Source: Candidatus Aminicenantota bacterium (GTDB taxonomy: Bacteria; Acidobacteriota; Aminicenantia; UBA2199). Taken from it: a stretch of DNA of 39,248 nucleotides. This document shows positions 1 to 8,676 of this stretch, one piece after another. Position 1 is the stretch's first letter, and each line of letters begins with the position of its first letter. The notes below the pieces were generated by a model that was given only the letters and a program-made list of their open reading frames with translations, ran no database searches and was not told the origin of the DNA. The translations under genes and the position numbers were made by a program. The DNA is taken from the NCBI GenBank assembly GCA_018262835.1, contig JADFDP010000017.1, positions 1 to 39,248 on the forward strand, read 5' to 3'.

Positions 1-808
1 TTTTCGACGCTGCTTGAAAATCCTGAAGGTTATTGAACAAGCCGAATCCCCAGAGTTTCTTTTTAAAAAACTCCTCTTTTGAATAACCCAGAAAATTCTG
101 GACAGCCTCGTTGGAGTTAAGGATGTCGCCTTCGGTTTTATGCACAAGAAATAATCCATCCCGTGATGTTTCAAAGGCCCGCCGATACCGTTCTTCTGAT
201 GCCTCTAGTTCTTCTTTGATACTTTTGCGCTGGGTGATATCTTCGATGGCCAGGAGGATCATTTTCGGCTTTTCCGGCGGCCTGGGGATCCTGCGGGCAT
301 TTAAAAGCATGGCGCGCCTGCCGACGCCGGGGAAATCGTGCTCGACCTCATAGTTGTCAAAGGCCGCTTTTTCGGGAAGAATGGTTTCCAGCAGTTCCCG
401 CAGTTTGGGGATATCCCACTGCCTGTTGCCCAGATCATAAATAAGCCGTCCCGCCGTCTCTTCAGGTTTCACCTTGAAGAATTTATAAAAAGAGCGGCTG
501 GCGGTGACCACTCTTAGATCATGGTCAAGAATGATCAGGGGTTCACGCACGGTATCGATGATGCTCTCTGAGTATTCGCGGGATTCATCTTTGCAGCGTG
601 TTATTACTTGCGGTTCTTTATTCGCCCGCGGCGCCGTTTTTGCCTTCTTGCACTTAGTGAGGATTGAATCTTTTTCCCCGACAAATCCATTATCAGAGCC
701 TGGCTGCCTCATTTTAGGTAAGGGTTTTATGTCTTTTTTGATATTCCGGCCCGGATTTGTCTTTTTTACCCTTTTCGAAATTTTCTTTTTTTTCATGGCT
801 TGGCTCAT
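1..808 (-). CDS. PAS-domain sensor protein, C-terminus cut by window edge
   Basis: The frame is open from an ATG at 806-808 to the window edge, giving about 269 residues. The first ~70 residues are Lys/Arg-rich and probably disordered. A PAS domain follows at about 72-185 (segments SIIDTVREPLIILDHDLRVV and FYKFFKVKPEETAGR), ending in the PAC-like stretch ILLAIEDITQRK. A second PAS domain starts near 200 (ERYRRAFETSRDGLFLVHKT) and runs off the edge. Proteins with this start are usually cytoplasmic histidine kinases or diguanylate cyclases, but the output domain is not visible, so its type is unknown. No membrane segment is seen. It follows the HD-GYP regulator on the same strand but has its own promoter-like sequence and a 171-base gap, so it is probably a separate unit. 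The base composition is more AT-rich than that of the neighbours. Confidence 0.8.
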   Translation of the reverse strand, partial: MSQAMKKKKISKRVKKTNPGRNIKKDIKPLPKMRQPGSDNGFVGEKDSILTKCKKAKTAPRANKEPQVITRCKDESREYSESIIDTVREPLIILDHDLRVVTASRSFYKFFKVKPEETAGRLIYDLGNRQWDIPKLRELLETILPEKAAFDNYEVEHDFPGVGRRAMLLNARRIPRPPEKPKMILLAIEDITQRKSIKEELEASEERYRRAFETSRDGLFLVHKTEGDILNSNEAVQNFLGYSKEEFFKKKLWGFGLFNNLQDFQAASK

Positions 809-860
809 GATCTCTCTCTCGTCCCTTTGTCCGGCAGGAGCCGGCACCGATCATGCATTA

Positions 861-889
861 AGAATACGCAGTGATGATTTAAAAGTCAA
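861..889 (-). promoter_or_regulatory. Sigma-70-type promoter for the PAS sensor gene
   Basis: On the minus strand a TTGACT -35 box (884-889) is separated by 17 bases from a TATTCT -10 box (861-866). Transcription would start near 854, about 45 bases before the ATG at 808. This is a pattern match only. Confidence 0.5.
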
Positions 890-910
890 GAAAAAAGGAA
901 TTTTTAGCAA

Positions 911-933
911 AAATATGAATGCCGTTCATATTT
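911..933 (-). terminator. AT-rich perfect hairpin behind the HD-GYP gene
   Basis: AAATATGAA (911-919) pairs exactly with TTCATATTT (925-933) around a 5-base loop. On the minus strand it lies about 47 bases past the HD-GYP stop and runs into a short T-rich stretch, so it could be a weak intrinsic terminator. A protein-binding palindrome upstream of the PAS gene promoter is the alternative. Confidence 0.4.
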
Positions 934-979
934 AAGCAGGCTTGTGTTTTTTGCCGTTTCAATAAGTCCCGTGTAGAAA

Positions 980-2047
980 CTATTCTATATTAAATCCTGA
1001 CACTGGATCCATTTTCAGAAATACCTCAACCACCTGTGGATCGAAGTGGGAACCCGCAAGCGACCGGATGTTCGCGCGCACTTCCTCTTCCGGCCAGCCC
1101 GCTCGATACGGACGGTCGGAGCGCATCGCATCCCACACATCCACCACGGCAAAGATGCGAGCCGTCAGCGGAATTTGCTCGCCCCGCAAGCCCAGCGGGT
1201 AGCCCGTGCCATCCCACTTCTCATGGTGGCGGTACGGGATGTCCAGCGCCAGCCGCAGGTAACGAACGGGCGCGAGCATCTCGTAGGCGATGGACGGGTG
1301 CTGCTTCATCAGCGCCCATTCCTCGGCCGTCAGCGGGCCGGGCTTGAGCAGGATTCCATCGGCGATGCCCATCTTGCCGATGTCGTGCAGCAGCGCCCCC
1401 CAGCGCACCTGCACCAATTCCGCTTCACCGAGGCCGAAGGTCAGCGCCAGTCTCACGGCCAGTTCCGTCACCCGCTGGGAATGGCCTTCGGTCTCCTTGT
1501 CGCGCAGGTCCAGGGCGCGCGACCAGCCTTCTATCGTGGCATCGTAGGCAAGGGTGAGCTCCGAATTGGCTTTTGCCAACTCTGCCGTGCGTTCCCGCAC
1601 CTTGCTTTCCAACTCATCGTGGGATTTTTGCAGGGCTTCCTCGGCGCGCTTGCGCTCGTCGCTGAGCTCCTTCACCTTCAGCAGCAGCTTGATCCTGGCC
1701 AGCGCCACCGTCTTTTCGATGGGCTTGGCCAAAAAATCCTCCGCCCCGGCCTCGATGCCGCGAACATGGTCTTGCTTGGCGGTCAAGGCCGTGATCATGA
1801 TGATGGGGATGTCCCTGAGCTTTGGGTCTTCCTTGATCTGCCGGCATACCTCAAAGCCGTCCATCCCCGGCATGATCACGTCCAGGAGCACGAGGTCGAT
1901 CGTCTGGCTTTTGATCTTTCGCAGGGCGTCTTGGCCGCTGTTGGCGCTGACTACCGTGTAGCCCCTCGGGACGAGAATATTTTCGAGCAGCTTGAGATTC
2001 GCCACCTCGTCGTCCACGCAGAGGATGACCGGGTTTCGCGGATTCAT
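980..2047 (-). CDS. Response regulator with HD-GYP output domain
   Basis: The 355-residue cytoplasmic protein has a receiver domain at about 7-125 with acidic residues D12/D13, phospho-acceptor D56 (LVLLDVIMPGMDG) and the lysine of FLAKP. A coiled coil follows at about 125-168 (SDERKRAEEALQKSHDELES). The HD-GYP domain spans about 170-350, with the HD pair at H221/D222 (LLHDIGKMGI) and the family signature HHEKWDGTGYP at 274-284. HD-GYP proteins with these ligands usually hydrolyse cyclic di-GMP, so phosphorylation would be expected to tune that messenger; this is a family-based inference. Its start overlaps the end of the receiver gene by 4 bases (ATGA), so the two are translationally coupled. 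The histidine kinase upstream is the likely phosphodonor. Confidence 0.9.
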   Translation of the reverse strand: MNPRNPVILCVDDEVANLKLLENILVPRGYTVVSANSGQDALRKIKSQTIDLVLLDVIMPGMDGFEVCRQIKEDPKLRDIPIIMITALTAKQDHVRGIEAGAEDFLAKPIEKTVALARIKLLLKVKELSDERKRAEEALQKSHDELESKVRERTAELAKANSELTLAYDATIEGWSRALDLRDKETEGHSQRVTELAVRLALTFGLGEAELVQVRWGALLHDIGKMGIADGILLKPGPLTAEEWALMKQHPSIAYEMLAPVRYLRLALDIPYRHHEKWDGTGYPLGLRGEQIPLTARIFAVVDVWDAMRSDRPYRAGWPEEEVRANIRSLAGSHFDPQVVEVFLKMDPVSGFNIE

Positions 2048-2421
2048 GTCTGTGCCCGGTCCAAAACTTGCCTGACCAGTTCAGGGAATATCCGTGTATC
2101 GACGGGCTTGGTGATGTATTCATCGAATCCGGCCTGCAGCGCCTTTTCCCGGTCGCCTTTCATGGCAAAGGAGGTAACAGCGATCGCCTTGGTCTTTCTG
2201 AGCTCGGGATCATTCCGCAGCTCGCGGATGACCATAAAACCGTTCATCACCGGCATCTGGATATCCATAATGATCAGGTCGGGCCTGTGCGCGCGGGCCA
2301 TCTTCAACCCCATCAGCCCATCCGTCGCTTCAAACATATCATAGCCGTGAGGGGTTAAGATCTGCCGCATGAGTATGCGGTTCTGCTCGTTGTCTTCCAC
2401 AACCAGGATTTTCTCAGCCAT
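2044..2421 (-). CDS. Single-domain response regulator (CheY/DivK type)
   Basis: The 125-residue protein is a receiver domain alone. Acidic pocket residues lie at E9/D10, the phospho-acceptor is D53 (DLIIMDIQMPVMNG), the switch threonine lies in AIAVTSFAMKG, and the conserved lysine lies in YITKPVD. There is no output domain, so it acts by protein contact or as a phosphorelay intermediate. Its stop overlaps the start of the HD-GYP regulator by 4 bases, which argues that both receivers serve one pathway. The ribosome-binding site is poor. The histidine kinase lies 179 bases upstream in the same orientation and is the obvious candidate donor. Confidence 0.9.
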   Translation of the reverse strand: MAEKILVVEDNEQNRILMRQILTPHGYDMFEATDGLMGLKMARAHRPDLIIMDIQMPVMNGFMVIRELRNDPELRKTKAIAVTSFAMKGDREKALQAGFDEYITKPVDTRIFPELVRQVLDRAQT

Positions 2422-2509
2422 TTTTTATCTCGTTTGCTTCACCGGCAGGATAAAGGCAAACCAGTTGTCTTTGCCTAATTCGTTCGCCATCTGTACGGGC
2501 TCACTGCAA

Positions 2510-2527
2510 GGATTTTATTTAAAATCC
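2510..2527. repeat. 18-base palindrome between kinase and receiver genes
   Basis: GGATTTTA (2510-2517), two bases, then TAAAATCC (2520-2527) form a perfect inverted repeat in the 179-base gap 2422-2600. It may be a regulator-binding site or a weak hairpin after the kinase gene. Nothing else is recognisable in this gap. Confidence 0.5.
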
Positions 2528-2600
2528 CTGAAATTTGCAATACGCAGTTGTGAATTGTTTGGATTAATTTAATTTTATGAACAATATCTTTTCGCCAATC

Positions 2601-4220
2601 TCAGCCGGCAGCCGAGGAGCGCGCAAAGCACAGACGAAAAGTGGTGCCGCGGGTTCTGTCCAGCTGGATCGTTCCGTTGAGCTGCAGGCACAGCATCTGG
2701 ATCAGCTTCAATCCCAGGGTATCCGCTTTCTCCCAGTCCAGATCAGCGGGCAACCCAACCCCGTTGTCGGCCACGGTCAGCGTGAGCACTCCGCCCTCAT
2801 GCTGCACCGCGACAGCGATCTCGCATTGGCCCGCCCCGGAACGGGGTTTGTCTCCGGGGAAGGCGTGCTTGTAGGCATTGGCGATCAGTTCGTTCAGGAT
2901 CAGTCCGCAGGGAACGGCGAAATCCAGGTTGGCCATCACCCCGGCCGCCCGCACCGAAAAGCGTATATTGCGTTCCGCTCCGAACTGGGCGCGGATATGG
3001 GCGGTCAGCGTCTCGATATAGTATTGCAGGTCGATGCGGGCCAGGTTTGAGGATTTGTGGAGGCTCTCATGCACCAGGGCCATGGCGCGGATGCGGCCTT
3101 CGAGCTCCAGCAGCAAAGTACTGAATACTTCATTATTCGCTTTCGCTCCCTCCATTTTGATCAGGCCGATGACCGACATCAAATTGTTTTTGACGCGGTG
3201 GTGCACTTCCTTTAACAACACCTCCTTCTCCGCCAGGGAAACCCGGATCATATCTTCGGCACGCTTGCGCTCGCTGATGTCGGTGATCGTGCCCACATAG
3301 CCGACGATCTGGTTTTCCATATTCATTTCCGGAGATGCCTGCCCCATCACCCAGGCGACCGTTCCATCCGGGCGCAGGAAACGATAATCCGCGAAAGAAG
3401 GTTCAAGCTGTTGGATCGTTTCTTGCCAGCCCTGGCGCAAGGCCTCCCGGTCAAGCGGATGGACCGCGCCCAGCCAGCCGTCGCCCATTGCCTGTTCCTC
3501 GGACAATCCGGATATCTGGCACCAGGTGGGATTTACAAAAGTGGTGGCGCCGTTTTTATCGGTACGGAAGATCCCGACCGGAGCGATTTTGGCCAGGGTT
3601 TGATACCTTTCCTCGCTTTCCCGCAGCTTTTGATTCGTCATTTCACGCTTCAGGTGATCGGCCATCAGCTTGCCCAGCAGGGCGGTCACGACCGGATAGA
3701 CCAGCAAGACCGGCAGGGTAATGTTGGCCAGTACCTGCCACCGGGTTGCCCCGGGCAGAAAGAACGCGCAGCCCAGCATGGCCAGGTGGATGACCAATCC
3801 GAAAAGATAGAGCTCGCGCCAGGTGATGTCCGCCAAAAAAAGCCGGCGCTTATGCCGCCAGGCCATGCCGATCGCCCCCGAAGTGCAAATCACGGCGATC
3901 CCCATGCCCACGGCGGCTCCGCCTATAATTGCCCGATACGCGGCCGTGATGGCCATGGCCACGACGGTCGGAATCGTGCCGAAATAAAGACCGGAAACCC
4001 CGATCAGGATCGAGCGCGTATCGAAAACGATCCCCGGCTCCATTTTCCAGGAGGCCAGCATGACGATCACGCCCACGATGCCGATGACGACCCCGGCCGG
4101 CACTTGCCGCAGCGATGCCCGTCTCAGGCGCGACCGTACGGCGACCAGGTCGTAGATGAGTGCCAGGGTCATTAAAAGAGAAGCGTTAAAAACCAGCTGC
4201 AGGAAAAAGGCCTTGTTCAT
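2601..4220 (-). CDS. Membrane histidine kinase, 5TM LytS-like / PAS / HisKA_2
   Basis: From the ATG at 4220 the protein has about 539 residues. The first ~190 carry five or six hydrophobic segments (for example VVIGIVGVIVMLASW and ITLPVLLVYPVVTALLGKL) and resemble the 5TM receptor domain of LytS/YhcK-type sensors. A PAS/PAC domain follows (about 200-320). Then comes a HisKA_2 dimerisation motif, LLKEVHHRVKNNLMSVIGL, with the phospho-histidine pair at about 340/341, and a HATPase domain with N box LILNELIANAYKHAF and G box VADNGVGLP. An in-frame extension to 4355 exists, but a promoter-like sequence lies inside it and the extra residues look non-coding, so the start at 4220 is preferred. The ligand is unknown. 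The receiver and HD-GYP regulators downstream are the likely targets. Confidence 0.9.
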   Translation of the reverse strand: MNKAFFLQLVFNASLLMTLALIYDLVAVRSRLRRASLRQVPAGVVIGIVGVIVMLASWKMEPGIVFDTRSILIGVSGLYFGTIPTVVAMAITAAYRAIIGGAAVGMGIAVICTSGAIGMAWRHKRRLFLADITWRELYLFGLVIHLAMLGCAFFLPGATRWQVLANITLPVLLVYPVVTALLGKLMADHLKREMTNQKLRESEERYQTLAKIAPVGIFRTDKNGATTFVNPTWCQISGLSEEQAMGDGWLGAVHPLDREALRQGWQETIQQLEPSFADYRFLRPDGTVAWVMGQASPEMNMENQIVGYVGTITDISERKRAEDMIRVSLAEKEVLLKEVHHRVKNNLMSVIGLIKMEGAKANNEVFSTLLLELEGRIRAMALVHESLHKSSNLARIDLQYYIETLTAHIRAQFGAERNIRFSVRAAGVMANLDFAVPCGLILNELIANAYKHAFPGDKPRSGAGQCEIAVAVQHEGGVLTLTVADNGVGLPADLDWEKADTLGLKLIQMLCLQLNGTIQLDRTRGTTFRLCFARSSAAG

Positions 4221-4303
4221 GCTTATTCCATAAAGCCCAGTCCGTTCATTTTTATCCCCGTTCTCGCCCGCTATTTCCCAAAACTCACTTTGGGTTCTGA
4301 TCA

Positions 4304-4333
4304 AGGGTAGCATGGGCAGATCGGCAAAGTCAA
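4304..4333 (-). promoter_or_regulatory. Promoter for the 5TM histidine kinase
   Basis: On the minus strand, TTGACT (4328-4333) is followed after 18 bases by TACCCT (4304-4309). The predicted start near 4298 supports translation from 4220 and not from 4355. Confidence 0.4.
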
Positions 4334-4393
4334 TTGGAACAGCTTTTTTCGTCAATGTTCCTTAAATGAAACCATAAAATGGAACGCCTGCGT

Positions 4394-4422
4394 TTTGCAG
4401 TCAAGGAGAAATCGCATATAAT
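4394..4422 (+). promoter_or_regulatory. Promoter directly abutting the rlmI start (leaderless)
   Basis: A perfect -10 box TATAAT (4417-4422) ends 6 bases before the ATG at 4429, with TTTGCA (4394-4399) 17 bases upstream of it. The predicted transcription start is the A of the start codon. A GGAG at 4404-4407 lies upstream of the predicted transcript and is too far from the ATG to act as its ribosome-binding site. Confidence 0.55.
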
Positions 4423-4428
4423 ATCCCC

Positions 4429-5619
4429 ATGGCCGCGGAATACAAAAAACTGGTTTTGAAGCCGCACGAGGAGAATCGTGTCCTGAAAGGCGAATTCTGG
4501 GTTTACGACAACGAGCTCCGCGGCAACTGGAAGCATTTTCGACCCGGAGAGCTATGCCGGTTGTATTCTGCGGAAGACATGTACATCGCCACCGGCTACG
4601 TCAACCCCGCCTCAACCATCGCCTTCCGCGTGCTGAGCTACGATCCGCAAGAGGCGATCGACCGGGATTTCCTGCGCCGGCGCGTGGAAACCGCCGACCG
4701 CCAGCGCCAGAGCCTGCGCCCGCAGAACACCTATTACCGGATGGCATACGGCGAGGCCGATCTTTTGCCCGGGCTGGTCATCGACCGCTTCGACGACTAT
4801 TTCATCGTCCAGATCACCACCGCCGGCATGGAAAACCTCAAGGACGACATCTTCGCCATCGTCAGCGAGTTGCATCCCGGGGCCGTGCTGATCGAAAAAT
4901 CGCTGGCCCCGGCCCGGGAAAAGGAGGGCATCCCCCTGATCAACCGCGTGCGGACGCCCGGAGCGAGCCCGGAAAAGGTCATCGAGGTCAACGGCCTGAA
5001 GTTCAGGATCGATTTTCTCAAGAGCCAGAAGACGGGTTTTTTCCTCGACCAGCGCGACAATTACCTGCTCCTGGATCCCATCGCCTCCGGCCGCGATGTC
5101 CTGGATGCCTTTTCCTACGCCGGCGCCTGGGGGCTGCACGCCCGCCGCTTCGGCGCCCGGCATGTCGAATTCCTCGAGATCTCGGGCGAGTACATGAAGC
5201 AGGCCCGGGAAAACGCCGCCCTGAACGGATTTGCCGAAGAGGCGTTCGCATTCACCCAGGAAGACGCCATCAAGAAACTCAAGGAGATGAGCAGGGCGGG
5301 AGTCAGCAAAGACATCGTCATCCTGGACCCGCCAGCCTTCGTCAAGTCCCGCGCCAGGCTGGCTGAAGCCAAGCGCGGCTACAAGGAGATCAACCTGCGG
5401 GCGCTGAAGATGGTCCGCCCCGGAGGCTTTTTGATCAGCTGCTCCTGCTCGCACTTCCTGGGCAAGGACGACTTCATCGGCGTGATCCAGGATGCCGCCC
5501 AGGACGCCGGCCGCCGCATCAAGCTGATCGAGCTGAAAAGCCAGCCCTACGACCACGCCGTGCTCCTGCCCCTGTTCCAATCGGAGTATCTGAAATGCGC
5601 GTTATTCTATGTCTATTGA
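4429..5619 (+). CDS. rlmI: RlmI-like 23S rRNA (cytosine-5) methyltransferase
   Basis: The 396-residue protein matches the RlmI/YccW family, whose E. coli member methylates C1962 of 23S rRNA using S-adenosylmethionine. An N-terminal PUA-type RNA-binding domain (about 1-80) is followed by a linker domain and a Rossmann methyltransferase fold. SAM motif I is VLDAFSYAGAWGLHARRFGA (about 223-242), the catalytic DPP motif is VILDPPAF (about 296-303), and a cysteine-bearing segment ISCSCSHF lies near 335. Length and domain order are normal for the family. The exact target base in this organism is inferred. The end overlaps the next gene by 11 bases, so the two are co-translated. Confidence 0.88.
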   Translation: MAAEYKKLVLKPHEENRVLKGEFWVYDNELRGNWKHFRPGELCRLYSAEDMYIATGYVNPASTIAFRVLSYDPQEAIDRDFLRRRVETADRQRQSLRPQNTYYRMAYGEADLLPGLVIDRFDDYFIVQITTAGMENLKDDIFAIVSELHPGAVLIEKSLAPAREKEGIPLINRVRTPGASPEKVIEVNGLKFRIDFLKSQKTGFFLDQRDNYLLLDPIASGRDVLDAFSYAGAWGLHARRFGARHVEFLEISGEYMKQARENAALNGFAEEAFAFTQEDAIKKLKEMSRAGVSKDIVILDPPAFVKSRARLAEAKRGYKEINLRALKMVRPGGFLISCSCSHFLGKDDFIGVIQDAAQDAGRRIKLIELKSQPYDHAVLLPLFQSEYLKCALFYVY

Positions 5620-6592
5620 TACGATGACGATGCAGGCAGAAAAGAATAAGAACCGGCACATTTTCGGCCCCGTGCCCTCGCGCCGCCTGGGCATCTCCCT
5701 GGGAGTGGACGTCATCCCCTACAAGACCTGCAGCCTGGACTGCCTGTACTGCGAGTGCGGGCGCACGACCCGCCTGACCTGCGAGAGGCAGAGCTTCTTT
5801 CCGCCGCGGCGGGTGCTGGAGGAACTGCAAGCGGTACTGCCCGGCATCCCCCACCTCGACTTCATCACCTTTTCCGGTTCCGGGGAACCGACCTTGAACT
5901 CCGACCTGGGCCGGCTCATCGCCGAGATCAAAAAAATCAGCTCCGTGCCCCTGGCGGTGCTGACCAACGGCACCCTGCTGTTCAGGGAAGACGTACGGCG
6001 CGACCTGCACCAGGCCGATGTCGTCCTGCCGTCGCTGGACGCGGCCACGGCCGCCGGCTTTGCCCGCATCAACCAGCCCCATCCCGACCTGGATCTGGAC
6101 CGGGTCATCGAGGGATTGGTTGCTTTCCGCAAAGAATTTACCGGAAAAATCTGGCTGGAAATTTTCATCGTCAAGGGCATCAACGACAGCCGCGAAGAGA
6201 TCCGGGCCTTGCAGCGCGCCCTGCGGCGCATCCAAGCGGACAAGATCCAGCTCAACACCCTGGACCGCCCCCCGGCCTGCCCGGGCATCGAATCCGCCGA
6301 TTTCGCGACTCTGGAAAAGATCCGCGACCTCTGGCGGGAGCTGCCGGTGGAGATCATCAAGCGCGCCAGCCGCCGCGAAGAAATTTCGGCTTTCAGTTCC
6401 AACCTGGAAAACAGCCTGTTGAACACCATCCGCCGCCGGCCGCTGACCCTGGAGGATCTGATGACACTGACCGCCAAGGGGGAAAACGAACTGCGTCGCT
6501 ACCTGGACGTTCTCGAAAAGGAAAAGAAGATCCAGCCGGTCATCACGGGCAAACGGATATTTTACCGGGAATGGCCGGAGAAAGGCCGTTAA
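5609..6592 (+). CDS. Radical SAM protein, TYW1-like (COG0731) family
   Basis: The 327-residue protein has the radical SAM cluster motif Cx3Cx2C at C41, C45 and C48 (TCSLDCLYCEC). The lead-in GPVPSRRLGISLGVD is characteristic of the COG0731 group, annotated as relatives of the wyosine enzyme TYW1. The glycine-rich SAM-contact segment is FSGSGEPTLN. The last ~60 residues resemble a winged-helix domain (LTLEDLMTLTAKGENELRRY). Bacteria do not make wyosine, so the true substrate is unknown; a tRNA/rRNA modification or activase role is possible. The start lies within the end of rlmI (11-base overlap), with no strong ribosome-binding site. The rlmI linkage hints at RNA modification but does not prove it. 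Confidence 0.85.
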   Translation: MSIDTMTMQAEKNKNRHIFGPVPSRRLGISLGVDVIPYKTCSLDCLYCECGRTTRLTCERQSFFPPRRVLEELQAVLPGIPHLDFITFSGSGEPTLNSDLGRLIAEIKKISSVPLAVLTNGTLLFREDVRRDLHQADVVLPSLDAATAAGFARINQPHPDLDLDRVIEGLVAFRKEFTGKIWLEIFIVKGINDSREEIRALQRALRRIQADKIQLNTLDRPPACPGIESADFATLEKIRDLWRELPVEIIKRASRREEISAFSSNLENSLLNTIRRRPLTLEDLMTLTAKGENELRRYLDVLEKEKKIQPVITGKRIFYREWPEKGR

Positions 6593-6615
6593 AAAAAGCA
6601 AGCGATCTTTTTCCG

Positions 6616-6653
6616 CATCCCGCCGCTGCGCATGATGACGAACTTGCGGGATG
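6616..6653. repeat. Inverted repeat between the radical SAM gene and hslV
   Basis: CATCCCGC (6616-6623) and GCGGGATG (6646-6653) are exact inverse complements separated by 22 bases. The repeat lies just past the radical SAM stop codon. There is no T-run after it, so it is not a standard intrinsic terminator; it may stabilise the mRNA end. Confidence 0.4.
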
Positions 6654-6723
6654 ACCATTCCAAAAATATTTTTCCGGGCCGAACCGGAGGATGACGGCGC
6701 GCCGTGCTCCCGCGCCTGCCGCG

Positions 6724-6752
6724 TTGACTTGACCGGGCAAAAGATATAAAAT
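6724..6752 (+). promoter_or_regulatory. Sigma-70 promoter abutting the hslV start (leaderless)
   Basis: TTGACT (6724-6729), a 17-base spacer and TAAAAT (6747-6752) form a good promoter. Its -10 box ends exactly 6 bases before the hslV ATG at 6759, so the mRNA should begin at the start codon. No Shine-Dalgarno sequence precedes the ATG. No heat-shock (sigma-32) pattern was recognised. Confidence 0.6.
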
Positions 6753-6758
6753 CAGCAG

Positions 6759-7295
6759 ATGAAAGAAAAAATGCATGCCACCACCGTGCTGTGCGTCCGC
6801 CACCAGGGCAAGCTGGTCATGGGCGCCGACGGCCAGGTGACCTTCCAGAACACGGTCTTGAAGCACAAGACCAAGAAGATCCGCCGCTTGTACAACGAAA
6901 AGATCCTGGCCGGGTTCGCCGGGGCCACCTCGGACGCCTTTTCGCTTTTCCAGCGCTTCGAAGCCAAGCTGGAAGAATACAACGGCAACATCTCGCGCGC
7001 CGCCGTGGAGCTTTCCAAGGACTGGCGCACCGACAAGATCCTGCGCCGCCTGGAAGCCATGCTCATCGTGGCCAACGAGGAGAAGATGTACATCCTGTCG
7101 GGCACCGGCGACATCATCGAACCCGACGAGAACGTTCTGGCCATCGGCTCGGGCGGGCCCTACGCCATGGCCGCCGCCCTGGCCCTGAGCCGTGAAACCC
7201 GCCTCGACGCCCGCGCCATCGTCGAAAAATCCCTGGACATCGCCGCCGACATCTGCATCTACACCAACAAGAACTTCACCATCGAGGAGATGTAA
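6759..7295 (+). CDS. hslV: HslV (ClpQ) peptidase subunit of the HslUV protease
   Basis: This 178-residue protein is the proteasome-beta-like peptidase of the cytoplasmic ATP-dependent HslUV protease. It aligns directly with E. coli HslV: TTVLCVRHQGKLVMGADGQV, NTVLKHKTKKIRRLYNEKIL and AGFAGATSDAF. The catalytic nucleophile is expected to be T8, exposed after removal of a 7-residue propeptide MKEKMHA; the E. coli enzyme loses only the initiator Met. The GSGGPYAMAAA segment and the C-terminal CIYTNKNFTIEEM are family-typical. It is separated from hslU by zero bases, so the subunits are made together. It appears to be transcribed from a leaderless promoter. Confidence 0.96.
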   Translation: MKEKMHATTVLCVRHQGKLVMGADGQVTFQNTVLKHKTKKIRRLYNEKILAGFAGATSDAFSLFQRFEAKLEEYNGNISRAAVELSKDWRTDKILRRLEAMLIVANEEKMYILSGTGDIIEPDENVLAIGSGGPYAMAAALALSRETRLDARAIVEKSLDIAADICIYTNKNFTIEEM

Positions 7296-8672
7296 ATGAA
7301 CGACGCCATCCTCAACAAGGGCGACGAACTGACGCCCAAGGAGATCGTCCGCGAGCTGGACAAGTTCATCATCGGCCAGAACAAGGCCAAGAAGGCCGTG
7401 AGCATCGCCCTGCGCAACCGCTTCCGCCGCCAGAAGCTGCCTGCCGACATAGCCGACGACATCATTCCCAAGAACATCCTGATGATCGGCCCCACCGGCG
7501 TCGGCAAAACCGAGATCGCCCGCCGGCTGGCCAAGCTGACCCGCTCCCCTTTCCTGAAGGTGGAAGCGTCGAAATTCACCGAGGTCGGCTATGTGGGGCG
7601 CGATGTGGAATCGATCGTCCGCGACCTGGTGCGCATCGCCGTCGACCTGGTCAAGGCCGAAAAGATGGCGGAAAACAACGAGAAAGCCCGGCGCAACACC
7701 GAGGAAAAAATATTGTCCATCCTGCTGCCGCCGCCGAAAAGTTCCAAGGCGACGGTCGGGGAAAACGAGAACGAAGCCGAGAATTTCGCCGAAAGCAAGG
7801 AGAAATTCCGCAAGATGCTGCGCGAAGGCAAATTGAATGACCGCGTCATCGAAGTGGAGGTCAAGGCCAACTCCTTCGCCCCCTTTGAGATTTTTTCCGC
7901 ATCCGGGGTCGAGGAGATCGGCATCCAGATCAGCGAAATGATGCCCAGCCTGATGGGAGCCAAGGGCCCGAAAAAGCGCAAGATGACCCTTGGCGAAGCT
8001 TTCGATTACATGCTCATGGAAGAGCAGAACCGGCTGCTGGACATGGACCAGGTGGCCAAGGTCGCCATCGGCCGCACCGAGCAGATGGGCATCGTGTTCC
8101 TCGACGAGATCGACAAGATCGCCGGCCGCGAAAGCGGCGGCCACGGCCCCATGGTTTCCCGGGAAGGAGTGCAGCGCGACCTGCTGCCTGTCATCGAAGG
8201 GACCACGGTCAACACCAAGTACGGCATGGTCAAAACCGACCATATCCTGTTCATCGGCGCCGGCGCATTCCACGTGGCCAAGCCCGCGGACATGATCCCC
8301 GAGCTGCAGGGGCGCTTTCCCATCCGCGTGGAGCTTGAATCGCTCAACAAGGCCGATTTCATCCGCATCCTCACCGAACCGCAGAATGCGCTGGTCAAGC
8401 AGTACCAGAACCTGCTGGGCACCGAAGGGCTGGAGATCCTGTTCAGCGCCGACGCCATCGAGGAGATCGCCACCATGGCCGTTGAGATCAACACCTCGTC
8501 GGAAAACATCGGCGCCCGCCGCCTGCATACCATCATGGAAAAAGTCATGGAAGACATATCCTACGAGGCCTCCGACCTGGAACACGGGCAGGTAAAGATC
8601 GATCGCGAGTATGTGAACAAAAAAGTGCAGAGCATCATCAAAGACGGCGATCTGAGCAAGTACATCCTTTAA
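7296..8672 (+). CDS. hslU: HslU (ClpY) AAA+ unfoldase of the HslUV protease
   Basis: The 458-residue protein is the hexameric ATPase that unfolds substrates and feeds them into HslV. It shows Walker A GPTGVGKT (65-72), the pore-loop motif GYVG (98-101), Walker B IVFLDEID (266-273), and the HslU-specific inserted I domain at about 110-240. The C-terminal tail LSKYIL is the segment that docks into HslV. Length and order match the family. Its ATG follows directly on the hslV stop codon, with GGAG inside the end of hslV serving as ribosome-binding site. Confidence 0.97.
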   Translation: MNDAILNKGDELTPKEIVRELDKFIIGQNKAKKAVSIALRNRFRRQKLPADIADDIIPKNILMIGPTGVGKTEIARRLAKLTRSPFLKVEASKFTEVGYVGRDVESIVRDLVRIAVDLVKAEKMAENNEKARRNTEEKILSILLPPPKSSKATVGENENEAENFAESKEKFRKMLREGKLNDRVIEVEVKANSFAPFEIFSASGVEEIGIQISEMMPSLMGAKGPKKRKMTLGEAFDYMLMEEQNRLLDMDQVAKVAIGRTEQMGIVFLDEIDKIAGRESGGHGPMVSREGVQRDLLPVIEGTTVNTKYGMVKTDHILFIGAGAFHVAKPADMIPELQGRFPIRVELESLNKADFIRILTEPQNALVKQYQNLLGTEGLEILFSADAIEEIATMAVEINTSSENIGARRLHTIMEKVMEDISYEASDLEHGQVKIDREYVNKKVQSIIKDGDLSKYIL

Positions 8673-8676
8673 AAAA

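Noticed and set aside
4221-4355. N-terminal extension of the 5TM histidine kinase
   Set aside because: The extra 45 residues do not look like sensor sequence, and a promoter match lies within them; the start at 4220 leads directly into the membrane domain.
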